A DNA stretch of 64,000 nt, taken from positions 1-64,000 of the forward strand of contig NZ_SSBK01000014.1 in the NCBI RefSeq assembly GCF_004795035.1, read 5' to 3'. The stretch is from Streptomyces sp. A0958. Its GTDB lineage: Bacteria > Actinomycetota > Actinomycetes > Streptomycetales > Streptomycetaceae. A model generated the notes under the pieces. It was not told the DNA's origin. It was given only the letters and a program-made list of their open reading frames with translations, and made no database searches. Position 1 is the first letter of the stretch, and every line of letters starts with the position of its first letter. This document shows, one piece after another, positions 17,631 to 26,391 of the stretch. The position numbers and the translations under genes were made by a program.

Positions 17631-18116
17631 TCAGCGCCAGGGTTCGCTGACCGAGCGCAGTGTGGCCGCGGTGGCGACGGCGGCGGTGACCGCTTCATGC
17701 CCCTTGTCCTCGTTGGACCCCTCCAGGCCGGCCCGGTCGAGCGCCTGCTCCTCGGTGTCGCAGGTGAGGACGCCGAAGCCGACCGGGACGCCGGTGTCGA
17801 CGGCGACCTGGGTGAGGCCGTTGGTGACGCCGTGGGACACGTATTCGAAGTGCGGGGTGCCGCCGCGGATGATCACGCCGAGGGCGACGATCGCGTCGTA
17901 CCCGCGTCCGGCCAGCGCCTTCGCGACGACGGGGAGCTCGAAGCTGCCGGGGACCCGCAGCAGGGTCGGCTCGTCGATGCCCAGCTCGTGCAGCGCGCGC
18001 AGGGCGCCGTCGACGAGTCCGTCCATGACCTTCTCGTGCCACTGTGCGGCGACGACCGCCACACGGAGGTCACCGCAGTTGCGTACGGACAGTTCGGGTG
18101 CGCCCTTGCCGCTCAT
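17631..18116 (-). CDS. ribH: 6,7-dimethyl-8-ribityllumazine synthase
   Basis: 161 residues. It condenses the ribitylaminopyrimidine with dihydroxybutanone phosphate, the penultimate riboflavin step. Visible motifs are LRVPGSFELPVVAKAL, the IIRGGTPHFEYVSH segment with the catalytic His, and GVLTCDTEEQAL. The size fits the icosahedral or pentameric lumazine synthases. The ATG follows GGAGAG, 39 bp after the ribBA stop. Confidence 0.95.
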   Translation of the reverse strand: MSGKGAPELSVRNCGDLRVAVVAAQWHEKVMDGLVDGALRALHELGIDEPTLLRVPGSFELPVVAKALAGRGYDAIVALGVIIRGGTPHFEYVSHGVTNGLTQVAVDTGVPVGFGVLTCDTEEQALDRAGLEGSNEDKGHEAVTAAVATAATLRSVSEPWR

Positions 18117-18155
18117 GTCTCTCCTGCTGCTTCTGTGTACGGGTGACGGTTGGTG

Positions 18156-19454
18156 CTACTGGTTGCCGCAGGTCGACGCGGTGGCGGCGTCGAGCCAGGG
18201 CAGGTCGTGTCCCATGCGGTCGCGCTTGGTGCGCAGGTACCGCAGGTTGTGCTCGCCGGCCTGGACGGGCATCGGCTCGCGGCCGGTGACGACCAGTCGG
18301 TGGCGTACGAGCGCGGCGGTCTTCTCCGGGTTGTTCGTCATCAGGCGCAGGCTCCGCACGCCGAGGTCCTTGAGGATCTGGGCGCCCGCCGCGTAGTCCC
18401 GGGCGTCGGCGGGCAGGCCGAGCTCCAGGTTGGCGTCGAGCGTGTCGACGCCCCGCTCCTGGAGTTCGTACGCGCGCAGCTTGGACAGCAGGCCGATGCC
18501 GCGGCCCTCGTGGCCGCGCAGATAGACGACGACACCGCGTCCCTCGTCCGTGATGCGGCGCATCGAGGCGTGCAGCTGGGGGCCGCAGTCGCAGCGTTCG
18601 GACTGGAAGATGTCGCCGGTCAGGCACTCGGAGTGGACCCGGACCAGGACGTCGTCGCCGTCCCCGATGTCGCCGTGGACCAGCGCGACGTGCTCGACGC
18701 CGTCCACGGTGGAGCGGTAGCCGTACGCGGTGAACGCGCCGAAGCGGGTCGGCAGCCGGACCTCGGCCTCGCGGCGGACGGTCGGCTCGCAGGTCCGCCG
18801 GTAGGCGATCAGGTCCGCGATGGAGATGATCGTCAGCCCGTGCTTGCGGGCGAAGGGCACCAACTGGGGCAGGCGCAGCATGACGCCGTCCTCGCCCGCG
18901 ATCTCCACGATCGCCCCGGCGGGCCGCAGCCCGGCGAGCCGGGCGAGGTCGACGGCGGCCTCGGTGTGGCCGTCGCGGGCGAGCACACCGCCGGAGCGGG
19001 CGCGCAGCGGGAAGACGTGGCCGGGGCGCACGAAGTCGGCGGGGCCCGCCGTGCCGCCCGCGAGCAGGCGCAGGGTGGTGGCGCGGTCGGCGGCGGAGAT
19101 GCCGGTGGACACGCCGTGGGCGGCGGAGGCGTCGACGGAGACGGTGAAGGCGGTCTTCATCGACTCGGTGTTGTGGTCGACCATCTGCGGGAGTTCGAGC
19201 CGCTCCAGCTCGTCGCTCTCCATGGGCGCGCAGATGAGTCCGCGGCACTCGCTCATCATGAAGGCGACGATCTCGGGGGTGGCCTTCTCGGCGGCGACGA
19301 CGAGGTCACCCTCGTTCTCCCGGTCCTCGTCGTCCACGACCACGACGGGCCGGCCGGCGGCGATGTCGCCGATGGCCTGCTCGACGGGGTCGAGGGAAAG
19401 GTCCTCGGCCGGGGCTCGGTGTTCCCGGTGCAACCAGGTGGGCTGGGCAGTCAT
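18156..19454 (-). CDS. ribBA: Bifunctional 3,4-dihydroxy-2-butanone-4-phosphate synthase / GTP cyclohydrolase II
   Basis: 432 residues. The N-terminal RibB domain (about 20-220) has DDEDRENEGDL with acidic metal ligands and the GHTEAAVDLARLAG segment. The C-terminal RibA domain (about 225-425) has the zinc cysteines in ECLTGDIFQSERCDCG and the GTP-binding RGHEGRGIGL. It feeds both precursors of lumazine. The start was set at MTAQPTW because the ATG overlaps the pnuX stop by 4 bp; the frame is open further upstream, but that stretch lies over pnuX. Confidence 0.95.
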   Translation of the reverse strand: MTAQPTWLHREHRAPAEDLSLDPVEQAIGDIAAGRPVVVVDDEDRENEGDLVVAAEKATPEIVAFMMSECRGLICAPMESDELERLELPQMVDHNTESMKTAFTVSVDASAAHGVSTGISAADRATTLRLLAGGTAGPADFVRPGHVFPLRARSGGVLARDGHTEAAVDLARLAGLRPAGAIVEIAGEDGVMLRLPQLVPFARKHGLTIISIADLIAYRRTCEPTVRREAEVRLPTRFGAFTAYGYRSTVDGVEHVALVHGDIGDGDDVLVRVHSECLTGDIFQSERCDCGPQLHASMRRITDEGRGVVVYLRGHEGRGIGLLSKLRAYELQERGVDTLDANLELGLPADARDYAAGAQILKDLGVRSLRLMTNNPEKTAALVRHRLVVTGREPMPVQAGEHNLRYLRTKRDRMGHDLPWLDAATASTCGNQ

Positions 19455-20095
19455 GCCGTGGCTCCTTCCAGAGCGGGTGTCCGCGTACGCAGCCACCAGT
19501 CGCGCATGCCCCACAGGACGAGGGCCCCGTAGACGACGTAGATGAGACCGGAGAAGGCGAGTCCGCTGTGGAAGTTCAGCGGGACGCCGACCAGGTCGAC
19601 CAGGAGCCAGGCGAACCAGAACTCGACCATGCCTCGGGCCTGGGCGAGCATCGCCACGAGCGTCCCGGCGAAGATGTACGCGTCCGCCCACGGGCTCCAG
19701 GAGAGCGAGGGGAAGGCGGTGAACAGGCCGCCGACCACGAGGGTGCCGAGGGCGGCCCCGCCGGCCAGGTAGCCGCGTTCGCGCCAGGTGGCGAACCGTA
19801 CGGCGATGGAGCCGTCCTGCGCCTGCTGCCGGCCCCGGGTCCACTGCTGCCAGCCCCAGACCGCGACGGCGATGACGATGAGCTGCTTGCCCACGCTGCC
19901 CGCCTGGTGGACGGAGACGTTGGCGGCGACGAGCACGACGCCGGACAGGAGCTGGGCGGGCCAGGTCCAGATCGAGCGCAGCCAGCCCAGCGTCAGGGCG
20001 ATCAGACCGATGGTGTTGCCGATCATGTCTGACCAGATGATGTGCTGCCCGAAGACGGTGAACGCCTCGGAGTTCAGCCAGTGCAGGGCGCTCAT
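19451..20095 (-). CDS. PnuC-family vitamin transporter, probably riboflavin uptake
   Basis: 214 residues with about seven hydrophobic segments. WFAWLLVDLVGVPLNF near residue 170 and the C-terminal YVVYGALVLWGMRDWW are typical of the PnuC fold. In actinobacteria, PnuC homologues in FMN-riboswitch operons (PnuX) are riboflavin facilitators. Here the gene lies inside the rib operon, overlapping ribE (upstream) and ribBA (downstream) by 4 bp each, which supports riboflavin rather than nicotinamide riboside as substrate. Confidence 0.82.
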   Translation of the reverse strand: MSALHWLNSEAFTVFGQHIIWSDMIGNTIGLIALTLGWLRSIWTWPAQLLSGVVLVAANVSVHQAGSVGKQLIVIAVAVWGWQQWTRGRQQAQDGSIAVRFATWRERGYLAGGAALGTLVVGGLFTAFPSLSWSPWADAYIFAGTLVAMLAQARGMVEFWFAWLLVDLVGVPLNFHSGLAFSGLIYVVYGALVLWGMRDWWLRTRTPALEGATA

Positions 20096-20709
20096 TCGGC
20101 CGGCTCCCCCTTCTGCGGCGCAGAGTCGCCGAGCAGCCGCTCGACGTACTTGGCGATGACGTCCACTTCGAGGTTGACCGGGTCGCCGGGCTCCTTGATG
20201 CCGAGCGTGGTCAGCGCGAGGGTGGTGGGGATGAGGCTGATGGTGAAGTAGTCGGGTCCGGCGTCCACGACGGTCAGGCTGACGCCGTCGACGGTGATCG
20301 AGCCCTTCTCCACCACGTAGCGGCTCAGGTCGGCCGGCAGGGAGACCTTCACGATCTCCCAGTTCTCGGAGACCCGGCGCTCCAGGATGCGGCCCGTGCC
20401 GTCGACGTGGCCCTGGACGATGTGCCCGCCGAGCCGTCCGCCGAGCGCCATGGGGCGTTCCAGGTTGACGCGGGAGCCGGTCGTCAGGGCGCCGAGGCTG
20501 GAGCGGTTCAGCGTCTCGGCCATCACGTCGGCGGTGAACTCGTGCTCGCCGAGGTCCACGACGGTCAGGCAGACGCCGTTCACGGCGATCGAGTCCCCGT
20601 GCGCCGCGCCCTCGGTGACGACGGGACCGCGCAGACGGAAGCGGGAGGCGTCGTCGAGCTTCTCGACGGCGGTGACCTCGCCCAGTTCTTCGACAATTCC
20701 GGTGAACAC
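20092..20709 (-). CDS. ribE: Riboflavin synthase alpha chain
   Basis: 205 residues with the family start MFTGIVEELGEV and two tandem lumazine-binding barrels (about 1-97 and 98-195), each with a VNGVCLTV/VDGVSLTV motif. It dismutates two lumazines into riboflavin. The start codon is GTG, directly abutting the ribD stop (TGA then GTG), so translation is coupled. Confidence 0.95.
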   Translation of the reverse strand: MFTGIVEELGEVTAVEKLDDASRFRLRGPVVTEGAAHGDSIAVNGVCLTVVDLGEHEFTADVMAETLNRSSLGALTTGSRVNLERPMALGGRLGGHIVQGHVDGTGRILERRVSENWEIVKVSLPADLSRYVVEKGSITVDGVSLTVVDAGPDYFTISLIPTTLALTTLGIKEPGDPVNLEVDVIAKYVERLLGDSAPQKGEPAE

Positions 20710-21810
20710 TCAGTTTTCCTTCCGGGCGGGGCCGGGAACGGCGGTGACGCGCAGATCGGGGCCGATGCGGACGGTCTCGGTCACATCGAGGCGCAACGCC
20801 TCGGTGAGGGTGGAGATTCCGGCGTCGGCGAGGGCCGCGGGGCCTGCGCCGAGGAGTACGGGGGCGAGATAGCCGACGACCTTGTCGACCAGTCCCGCGG
20901 CGACGAAGGCCCCGGCCAGGACCGGGCCGCCTTCGAGGAGTACGGAACGCACGCCGCGCTCGTGGAGGGCGGCGAGCAGGGCGGGCAGGTCGAGGCCCGG
21001 TCCGGTGGCCGCGCGCGGCAGCCGCAGGACGGCCTCGTCGGGGAGGTGGCGGCTGTCGGCGTCGTCGGCGACCGCGATCAGGGTGGGCGCGCCGGCGTCG
21101 AGGACCCGGGCGCCGGGCCGTACGGCGGTGGCCCGGGTGTCGACGACCACCCGCAGGGGCTGGACGGCCCCGTCGATGCCGCGTACCGCGAGTTGGGGGT
21201 CGTCGGCGCGGGCGGTGCCGGAGCCGACCAGGACCGCGTCGGCCTCGGCGCGCAGCCGGTGGACGTCGGCGCGGGACTCGGCGGAGCTGATCCAGCGGCT
21301 GGTGGCGTCGGCGGCGGCGACCCGGCCGTCCAGGCTCGCCGCGTACTTCCAGGTGACGTGCGGGCGGCCCAGGCGCACCGAGGTCAGCCAGGCGGCGTTG
21401 CCCGCTTCGGCTGCTTCGGCGAGGAGGCCCGCCTCGGCCCTGACCCCGGCGGCCCGCAGGGTGTCGGCACCGCCGGTGGCCTGCGGGTTCGGGTCGCCTA
21501 CGGCGTACACGACGCGGGCGATGCCGGCCTCGATGAGCGCCTGGGCGCAGGGGCCGGTGCGGCCGGTGTGGTTACAGGGTTCGAGGGTGACGTAGGCGGT
21601 GCCGCCGCGGGCCCGGTCGCCGGCCGCGCGCAGGGCGTGGATCTCTGCGTGCGGGCCGCCGGCGCGCTGGTGGAAGCCCTCGCCGACGGTCTGTCCGGCC
21701 GCGTCGAGGACGACGCATCCGACGACCGGGTTGGGGCTGGTGGAGCCGAGGCCGCGGGCGGCGAGCGCGATGGCTCGGCGCATGGCGGTGGTGTCGGCTG
21801 CGGTGTCCAC
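20710..21810 (-). CDS. ribD: Riboflavin-specific deaminase/reductase
   Basis: 366 residues. The N-terminal cytidine-deaminase-like zinc domain (1-145) has HAE near residue 54 and PCNHTGRTGPC. The C-terminal DHFR-like reductase (150-355) begins VTWKYAASLDGRVA. It catalyses the second and third steps from GTP. It is the first gene after the FMN riboswitch, with an untranslated leader of about 160 nt between aptamer and start codon. Confidence 0.95.
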   Translation of the reverse strand: MDTAADTTAMRRAIALAARGLGSTSPNPVVGCVVLDAAGQTVGEGFHQRAGGPHAEIHALRAAGDRARGGTAYVTLEPCNHTGRTGPCAQALIEAGIARVVYAVGDPNPQATGGADTLRAAGVRAEAGLLAEAAEAGNAAWLTSVRLGRPHVTWKYAASLDGRVAAADATSRWISSAESRADVHRLRAEADAVLVGSGTARADDPQLAVRGIDGAVQPLRVVVDTRATAVRPGARVLDAGAPTLIAVADDADSRHLPDEAVLRLPRAATGPGLDLPALLAALHERGVRSVLLEGGPVLAGAFVAAGLVDKVVGYLAPVLLGAGPAALADAGISTLTEALRLDVTETVRIGPDLRVTAVPGPARKEN

Positions 21811-21968
21811 CGGGTCCTCCTGCCTCTTCGGGCACGGACTCCGGGGCCTGTCGACGACGACAGAGGAACGGGACGCACAGCGGGGACGCCGGATGCCGGA
21901 AAACCCGGATGGTCCGGTTGCCCGGAAACCATCCGCCGACGGCGGCGTACCCGCGAAACGGCCCGCCG

Positions 21969-22092
21969 CGCACTGCCTCCCATCCGGACTTTAACCGTCG
22001 GTCCAGGAATCCCACCTGGTCAACCGGCCGCTGGATGCGGACGGGTCGCGGACTATAACCGCCGGTTCGGAATTGCACCGACCCCGGAGTGC
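21969..22092 (-). promoter_or_regulatory. FMN riboswitch (RFN element)
   Basis: The minus strand carries the conserved RFN core in order: GGGGTCGGTGCAATTCCGAA, CCGGCGGTTATAGTCCGCGA, a variable arm, GATTCCTGGACCGACGGTT, and AAAGTCCGGATGGGAGG. The outer stem closes with GCACTCC...GGCAGTGC-type pairing. It should bind FMN and repress ribD and the downstream genes. The leader to ribD (21811-21968) holds the expression platform; no T-rich terminator is obvious, which would fit translational or Rho-type control. Confidence 0.95.
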
Positions 22093-22219
22093 GCTGCTGC
22101 TGGTACACGATCAGTGTGCCACGACCGGGCATGACCCATACGGGCGAACCCTGTGGTGTGGCTCACATACAGCCCGTGACAAGGGCTCTTTTCGGACACC
22201 CGCACAGGAATGGACCACG

Positions 22220-22263
22220 AATGGTCCAGACCTATTGACGCACTGGTCTAGTCCTCTTAATCT
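22220..22263 (+). promoter_or_regulatory. Chitinase promoter with two dre/direct-repeat operators
   Basis: TTGACG (22235-22240) and TAATCT (22258-22263) are 17 bp apart. Two 16-bp dre-like repeats flank and overlap them: AATGGTCCAGACCTAT (22220-22235) and ACTGGTCTAGTCCTCT (22242-22257). Streptomyces chitinase promoters are known for such 12-bp direct repeats, bound by DasR. Induction by chitin/GlcNAc and glucose repression are expected. Confidence 0.85.
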
Positions 22264-22372
22264 CTGCGTCACCTCCGAGGACCGGTTCCCGGGTGTGCGC
22301 ACGCCCGGGGGCCCAACACGACCCAACCCCTTGTCAGTTGTGTTCTGCCGACCTCCCCAGGAGGAACCGAAC

Positions 22373-24718
22373 GTGCTGTCCCCCACCCGCGCGAGAGCCA
22401 CGCTCCTCGCCGCCGGCGCCGGCGTCGCCGCGCTGCTGATCGGCTCGCTCTCCGCGACCCCCTCACAAGCCGCCGACCAGGAGTCCTGTCGCCCCGACGG
22501 GCTCTACGAGACGCCGGGCGTCTCCGTCCCCTACTGCTCCGTGTACGACTCCGAGGGCCGCGAGAAGATGGGCGCCGACCACCCGCGGCGCGTCATCGGC
22601 TACTTCACGAACTGGCGGACCGGCAAGGACGGCAAGCCCGCCTACCTCGCCTCCGACATCCCCTGGGACAAGGTCACCCACCTCAACTACGCCTTCGCGC
22701 ACGTCGACGGCGCCAACAAGATCTCGGTCGGGACCGACGGACCGGACAACGCATCGACCGGCATGACATGGCCGGGAGTCGCCGGTGCCGAGATGGACCC
22801 CGCCCTCACCTACAAGGGCCATTTCAACCTGCTCACCAAGTTCAAGAAGCAGTACCCGAACGTGAAGACGATGGTCTCCGTCGGCGGCTGGGCCGAGACC
22901 GGCGGCTACTTCGACGACAGCGGCGAGCGGGTCGACTCCGGCGGCTTCTACTCGATGGCCACCAACGCCGACGGCTCGGTCAACCAGGCCGGGATCAACA
23001 CCTTCGCGGACTCGACGGTCGCCTTCATCAAGAAGTACGGCTTCAACGGCGTCGACATCGACTACGAGTACCCGACGACCATGAAGGACGCCGGCAACCC
23101 GCTGGACTGGACGCTGTCCAACGCCCGCCGGGCCGGTCTGGTCAAGGGCTACGCCGCACTGATGAAGACCCTGCGCGAAAAGCTCGACCGGGCCTCCGCC
23201 GCCGACGGCACCCACTACCTGCTCAGCGTCGCCGCCCCCTCGTCGGGCTACCTGCTGCGCGGCATGGAGACCTTCCAGATCCAGAAGTACCTGGACTACG
23301 TCAACATCATGTCGTACGACCTGCACGGCGCCTGGAACGAGTACGTCGGGCCGAACGCCGCGCTCTTCGACGACGGCAAGGACGCGGAGCTCGCCCAGGC
23401 GAGCGTCTACTCGACCTCGCAGTACGGCGGGACCGGCTACCTCAACACCGACTGGGCCTACCACTACTTCCGCGGTTCGATGCCGTCCGGCCGGATCAAC
23501 ATCGGCCTGCCGTACTACACCCGCGGCTTCAAGAACGTGCAGGGCGGCACCAACGGCCTCTGGGGCAAGGCGGCCTCCACCGACTGCCCGGCGGGCGCGG
23601 GCCTGACCAAGTGCGGTGACGGCGCCGTCGGCATCGACAACCTCTGGCACGACGAGGACACCAACGGCAAGGAGTCGCCCGCAGGCTCCAACCCGATGTG
23701 GCATGCCAAGAACCTGGAGAAGGGCGTCGTCGGCGACTACGTCACGGACTACGGGTTCCCCGCCGACACGAAGCTGACCGGCACCTACGTCCGCAACTAC
23801 GACTCCACCCTGGTCGCGCCCTGGCTGTGGAACGCCGACAAGAAGGTCTTCCTCTCCACCGAGGACGAGCAGTCCGTGCAGGCCAAGGCGGACTACGTGG
23901 CCGACAAGGGCATCGGCGGCACGATGATCTGGGAGCTGGCCGGCGACTACGGCTGGAACGCCGCCAAGGGGCAGTACGAGCCCGGCTCGACGCTCACCTC
24001 CACGATGTACGACACCTTCAAGAAGGCCGCGCCGTACGGGGCCACGCGCTCCACCATCGACCTGCCGACGCAGGCGCTGGACATCGACGTCTCCTTCGAC
24101 CAGTTCCCACTCGGTGACTCCAACTACCCGATCAGCCCCAAGCTGAAGATCACCAACAACACGAGGACGACGCTGCCCGGCGGTACGGAGTTCCAGTTCG
24201 ACTACTCGACGTCGGCGCCCGCCAACGCCAAGGACCAGTCGGGCTTCGGCACCACGATCGTGCGCAGCGACCACACCGCGGCGAACAACATCGGCGGCCT
24301 CAAGGGCGACTACAACCGCGTCTCCCTGAAGCTGCCGTCCTGGCAGAGCCTGGAGCCCGGCGCCTCGGTCCAGGTCGACTTCGTCTACTACCTGCCCACC
24401 TCCACGCCCTCCAACTGGACCGTGACCTTCGGCGGCAAGTCCTACGCGCTCGCGGCGGACCTGGCCCGCGGCACGACGGTCGTCGACCCGGCAACGGAGA
24501 CCACGCCGACGCCCGACCCGTCCGGCTCCACCGGCCCGAGCCCCGACCCCTCCGGCGGGGCGTGCACGGCGGCGGACTGGAGCGCGGGCGCGGAGTACGG
24601 CGCTGGTACGACGGTCAGCCACGGGTCGCACCAGTGGAAGGCGAAGTGGTGGACGAAGGGCGAGACGCCCGGGTCCACCGGCGAATGGGGCGTCTGGCAG
24701 GACCTGGGCGCCTGCTGA
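22373..24718 (+). CDS. Secreted GH18 chitinase with C-terminal chitin-binding module
   Basis: 781 residues from a GTG preceded by GGAGGAACC; this start opens a signal peptide (RARATLLAAGAGVAALLIG, cleavage near SQA-A). The GH18 barrel runs from RRVIGYFTNWRT (about 75) to about 545, with the catalytic motif DIDYE (Asp228-Glu232, Glu232 the acid). A fibronectin- or CBM2-like sandwich domain follows (about 560-700), then a Pro/Thr/Asp linker, then a CBM5/12 module with ADWSAGAEYGAGTTVSH and WKAKWWTKGETP. It cleaves chitin. The promoter carries two DasR sites. Confidence 0.95.
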   Translation: MLSPTRARATLLAAGAGVAALLIGSLSATPSQAADQESCRPDGLYETPGVSVPYCSVYDSEGREKMGADHPRRVIGYFTNWRTGKDGKPAYLASDIPWDKVTHLNYAFAHVDGANKISVGTDGPDNASTGMTWPGVAGAEMDPALTYKGHFNLLTKFKKQYPNVKTMVSVGGWAETGGYFDDSGERVDSGGFYSMATNADGSVNQAGINTFADSTVAFIKKYGFNGVDIDYEYPTTMKDAGNPLDWTLSNARRAGLVKGYAALMKTLREKLDRASAADGTHYLLSVAAPSSGYLLRGMETFQIQKYLDYVNIMSYDLHGAWNEYVGPNAALFDDGKDAELAQASVYSTSQYGGTGYLNTDWAYHYFRGSMPSGRINIGLPYYTRGFKNVQGGTNGLWGKAASTDCPAGAGLTKCGDGAVGIDNLWHDEDTNGKESPAGSNPMWHAKNLEKGVVGDYVTDYGFPADTKLTGTYVRNYDSTLVAPWLWNADKKVFLSTEDEQSVQAKADYVADKGIGGTMIWELAGDYGWNAAKGQYEPGSTLTSTMYDTFKKAAPYGATRSTIDLPTQALDIDVSFDQFPLGDSNYPISPKLKITNNTRTTLPGGTEFQFDYSTSAPANAKDQSGFGTTIVRSDHTAANNIGGLKGDYNRVSLKLPSWQSLEPGASVQVDFVYYLPTSTPSNWTVTFGGKSYALAADLARGTTVVDPATETTPTPDPSGSTGPSPDPSGGACTAADWSAGAEYGAGTTVSHGSHQWKAKWWTKGETPGSTGEWGVWQDLGAC

Positions 24719-24724
24719 TCCCCC

Positions 24725-24779
24725 TCCGGGGCGGGGCCCTTGGGCGGGCGGCATCCGTGTCGCCTTGCCCCGCCCCGGA
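24725..24779 (+). terminator. Chitinase terminator
   Basis: Seven bases after the chitinase stop, a 13-bp perfect stem (TCCGGGGCGGGGC at 24725-24737 with its complement at 24767-24779) closes a 29-nt loop. Confidence 0.65.
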
Positions 24780-24787
24780 ACGACCGG

Positions 24788-25078
24788 TTCCGTCCTCAAT
24801 CGCCGGACGGGCTCAAAAGCACGCCCCGGACCGGCCGCCGGCGTCTGCGGCAGACGTACCACCGGCGTACAGACGCAAGTGAGAGCGGGTGGGGGCGTGC
24901 AGGGCAGTCCCCGCAGAAAATGGCGTACGACCCGGGTCCTCTGCGTACCCGGGTGAACACGCCATTTTTGAGGAGTCTGCCCGGAGGGCCCCCACCCCCA
25001 CCCACCGGACAGGAGGCGACCCGCACCCCGCGGAGGCGACCCGCACAAACCCAGCCCGTCCGGCGCTTGAGGACGGAA
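24788..25078. repeat. 26-bp Streptomyces repeat in inverted pair flanking a hairpin
   Basis: 24788-24813 (TCCGTCCTCAATCGCCGGAC core) and 25053-25078 (GTCCGGCGCTTGAGGACGGA core) are inverted copies with one mismatch. A third copy is at 43673-43698. This is a dispersed intergenic sequence common in Streptomyces. The pair fills the gap between the convergent chitinase and ROK genes; no gene is seen between them. Confidence 0.8.
24917..24968. terminator. Nested hairpin, probable bidirectional terminator
   Basis: An outer stem AAAATGGCGT / ACGCCATTTT (24917-24926, 24959-24968) encloses two copies of the palindrome ACCCGGGT (24930-24937, 24947-24954), which can pair with each other. The A-run and T-run at the ends give a terminator form on both strands. 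Flanking sequence continues an imperfect dyad. It serves the convergent chitinase (plus) and ROK (minus) genes. Confidence 0.6.
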
Positions 25079-25081
25079 CCC

Positions 25082-26272
25082 TCACCCCGCCGGGGCGAAC
25101 AACGCGTCCTGCGCCGCCTCCCGCGCCACCAGCAGCGCCCCCCGCAGGACCGCCGTCCCCCCGAGCCGCCCAGCCCTCACCCCCGTCCGCAGCGGGGACA
25201 TCGAACCCAGCCGCTCCGCCACCCGAGCGGCCAACGCGTCGCCCCCCGCATGGCCCACCTCGCCCGACAGGAGCACGAGGCCGGGGTCGAGGACCGAGGC
25301 GACGGCGGCGACGCCCAGCGCGAGGCGGTCGGCGAGGGCGCCGAGGAACGCCTCGCCGTCCCCCTCACCCTTCCCCTCCCCCACGAGCGCCGCCCGCACG
25401 GCCGCCGCCGCCCCCGGCTCCTGGCCCACCACCGGGGCGGCGATGCCGTGCGCGGCGGCCAGTTCGCAGAGCGGCACCGAACCGACCAGGGAGTGGAAGC
25501 CTCCGTCGCAGTTGACGGCGGACGGCGTCCCGACCGTGCCGGGGACCGGCAGGAACCCGATCTCCCCCGCACCGCCCGAGGCCCCCCGCCGCAGCTTCCC
25601 GTCCAGCATGACCGCCGCGCCCACCCCGTGCCCCAGCCAGAGCAGGACGAAGGTGTCGGAGTCCTGCGCCGCACCGACCCGGTGCTCGGCGACCGCGGCG
25701 AGATTGGTCTCGTTCTCGACGAGCACGCTCGCCGGCAGCCGCTCCTGGAGCACGCGGACCAGGCCGCGGTGCCAGGAGGGCAGGCCGGTGGTGTCCCTCA
25801 GCTCACCCGTGACTGGGTCGACCAGGCCGGGCGCCCCGATGCCGACGCTGTGCAGGGGCGCGCTCCCCGCGCTTCGGGCGGTGGCCGCCAGGAGGGCGAC
25901 GGCCTGCTCGACGGCGTCTTCCCCCTCGGTCTCGCTGCCGATCGGCAGGGTCGCCTCGGCCAGCGTCGTGCCCAGCAGATCGGTGACCACGACGGCGACG
26001 CTGTCGGTGCGTACGTCGAGGCCGGCCAGCAGGGCGCGGTCCGCGACGATCCCGTAGAGCCGGGCGTTGGGCCCCCGGCGTTCGGCGCCGGACTCGCCGA
26101 CCACATGGATCAGACCCGCGCCCTGGAGGCGTTCCACCAGGTCGGCGACGGTGGGCCGGGAGAGCCCGGTGAGGGTCTTCAACTGCGTGGCCGTCAGCGG
26201 GCCGTCCTGCTGGAGGAGCCGCAGGGCGAGCCGGTCGTTGATGGCCCTGGCGGTGCTCGGTGATGCGGGCAT
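25082..26272 (-). CDS. ROK-family transcriptional regulator
   Basis: 396 residues. An N-terminal winged helix (about 10-70, LTATQLKTLTGLSRPTVADL) is joined to a ROK domain (about 80-390) with GIGAPGLVDP, ENETNLAAVAE and GHGVGAAVML. The zinc-binding Cys cluster of ROK kinases is largely absent (only NCDGG), so sugar sensing rather than catalysis is likely. The ATG follows GGAAGGA. It is divergent from an MFS transporter, its probable target; the ligand is unknown. Confidence 0.85.
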   Translation of the reverse strand: MPASPSTARAINDRLALRLLQQDGPLTATQLKTLTGLSRPTVADLVERLQGAGLIHVVGESGAERRGPNARLYGIVADRALLAGLDVRTDSVAVVVTDLLGTTLAEATLPIGSETEGEDAVEQAVALLAATARSAGSAPLHSVGIGAPGLVDPVTGELRDTTGLPSWHRGLVRVLQERLPASVLVENETNLAAVAEHRVGAAQDSDTFVLLWLGHGVGAAVMLDGKLRRGASGGAGEIGFLPVPGTVGTPSAVNCDGGFHSLVGSVPLCELAAAHGIAAPVVGQEPGAAAAVRAALVGEGKGEGDGEAFLGALADRLALGVAAVASVLDPGLVLLSGEVGHAGGDALAARVAERLGSMSPLRTGVRAGRLGGTAVLRGALLVAREAAQDALFAPAG

Positions 26273-26324
26273 GCCGGCAGATCCTTCCAGATCACCGCCG
26301 CGGTGGAGAACCGGGCGGACTATT

Positions 26325-26345
26325 TATCAGGCAGGGTTCCTGATA
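26325..26345. promoter_or_regulatory. Putative ROK operator in divergent promoter region
   Basis: A 7-bp perfect dyad, TATCAGG and CCTGATA, separated by 7 bp (26325-26331, 26339-26345), lies in an unusually AT-rich 119-bp gap between the ROK and MFS genes. TAGTTT (26344-26349) overlaps it and could be the -10 box for the transporter gene. Confidence 0.5.
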
Positions 26346-26391
26346 GTTTACTGGCCGCATTGAGGCGACGAACTCAGGGGAGGGCACGGGT

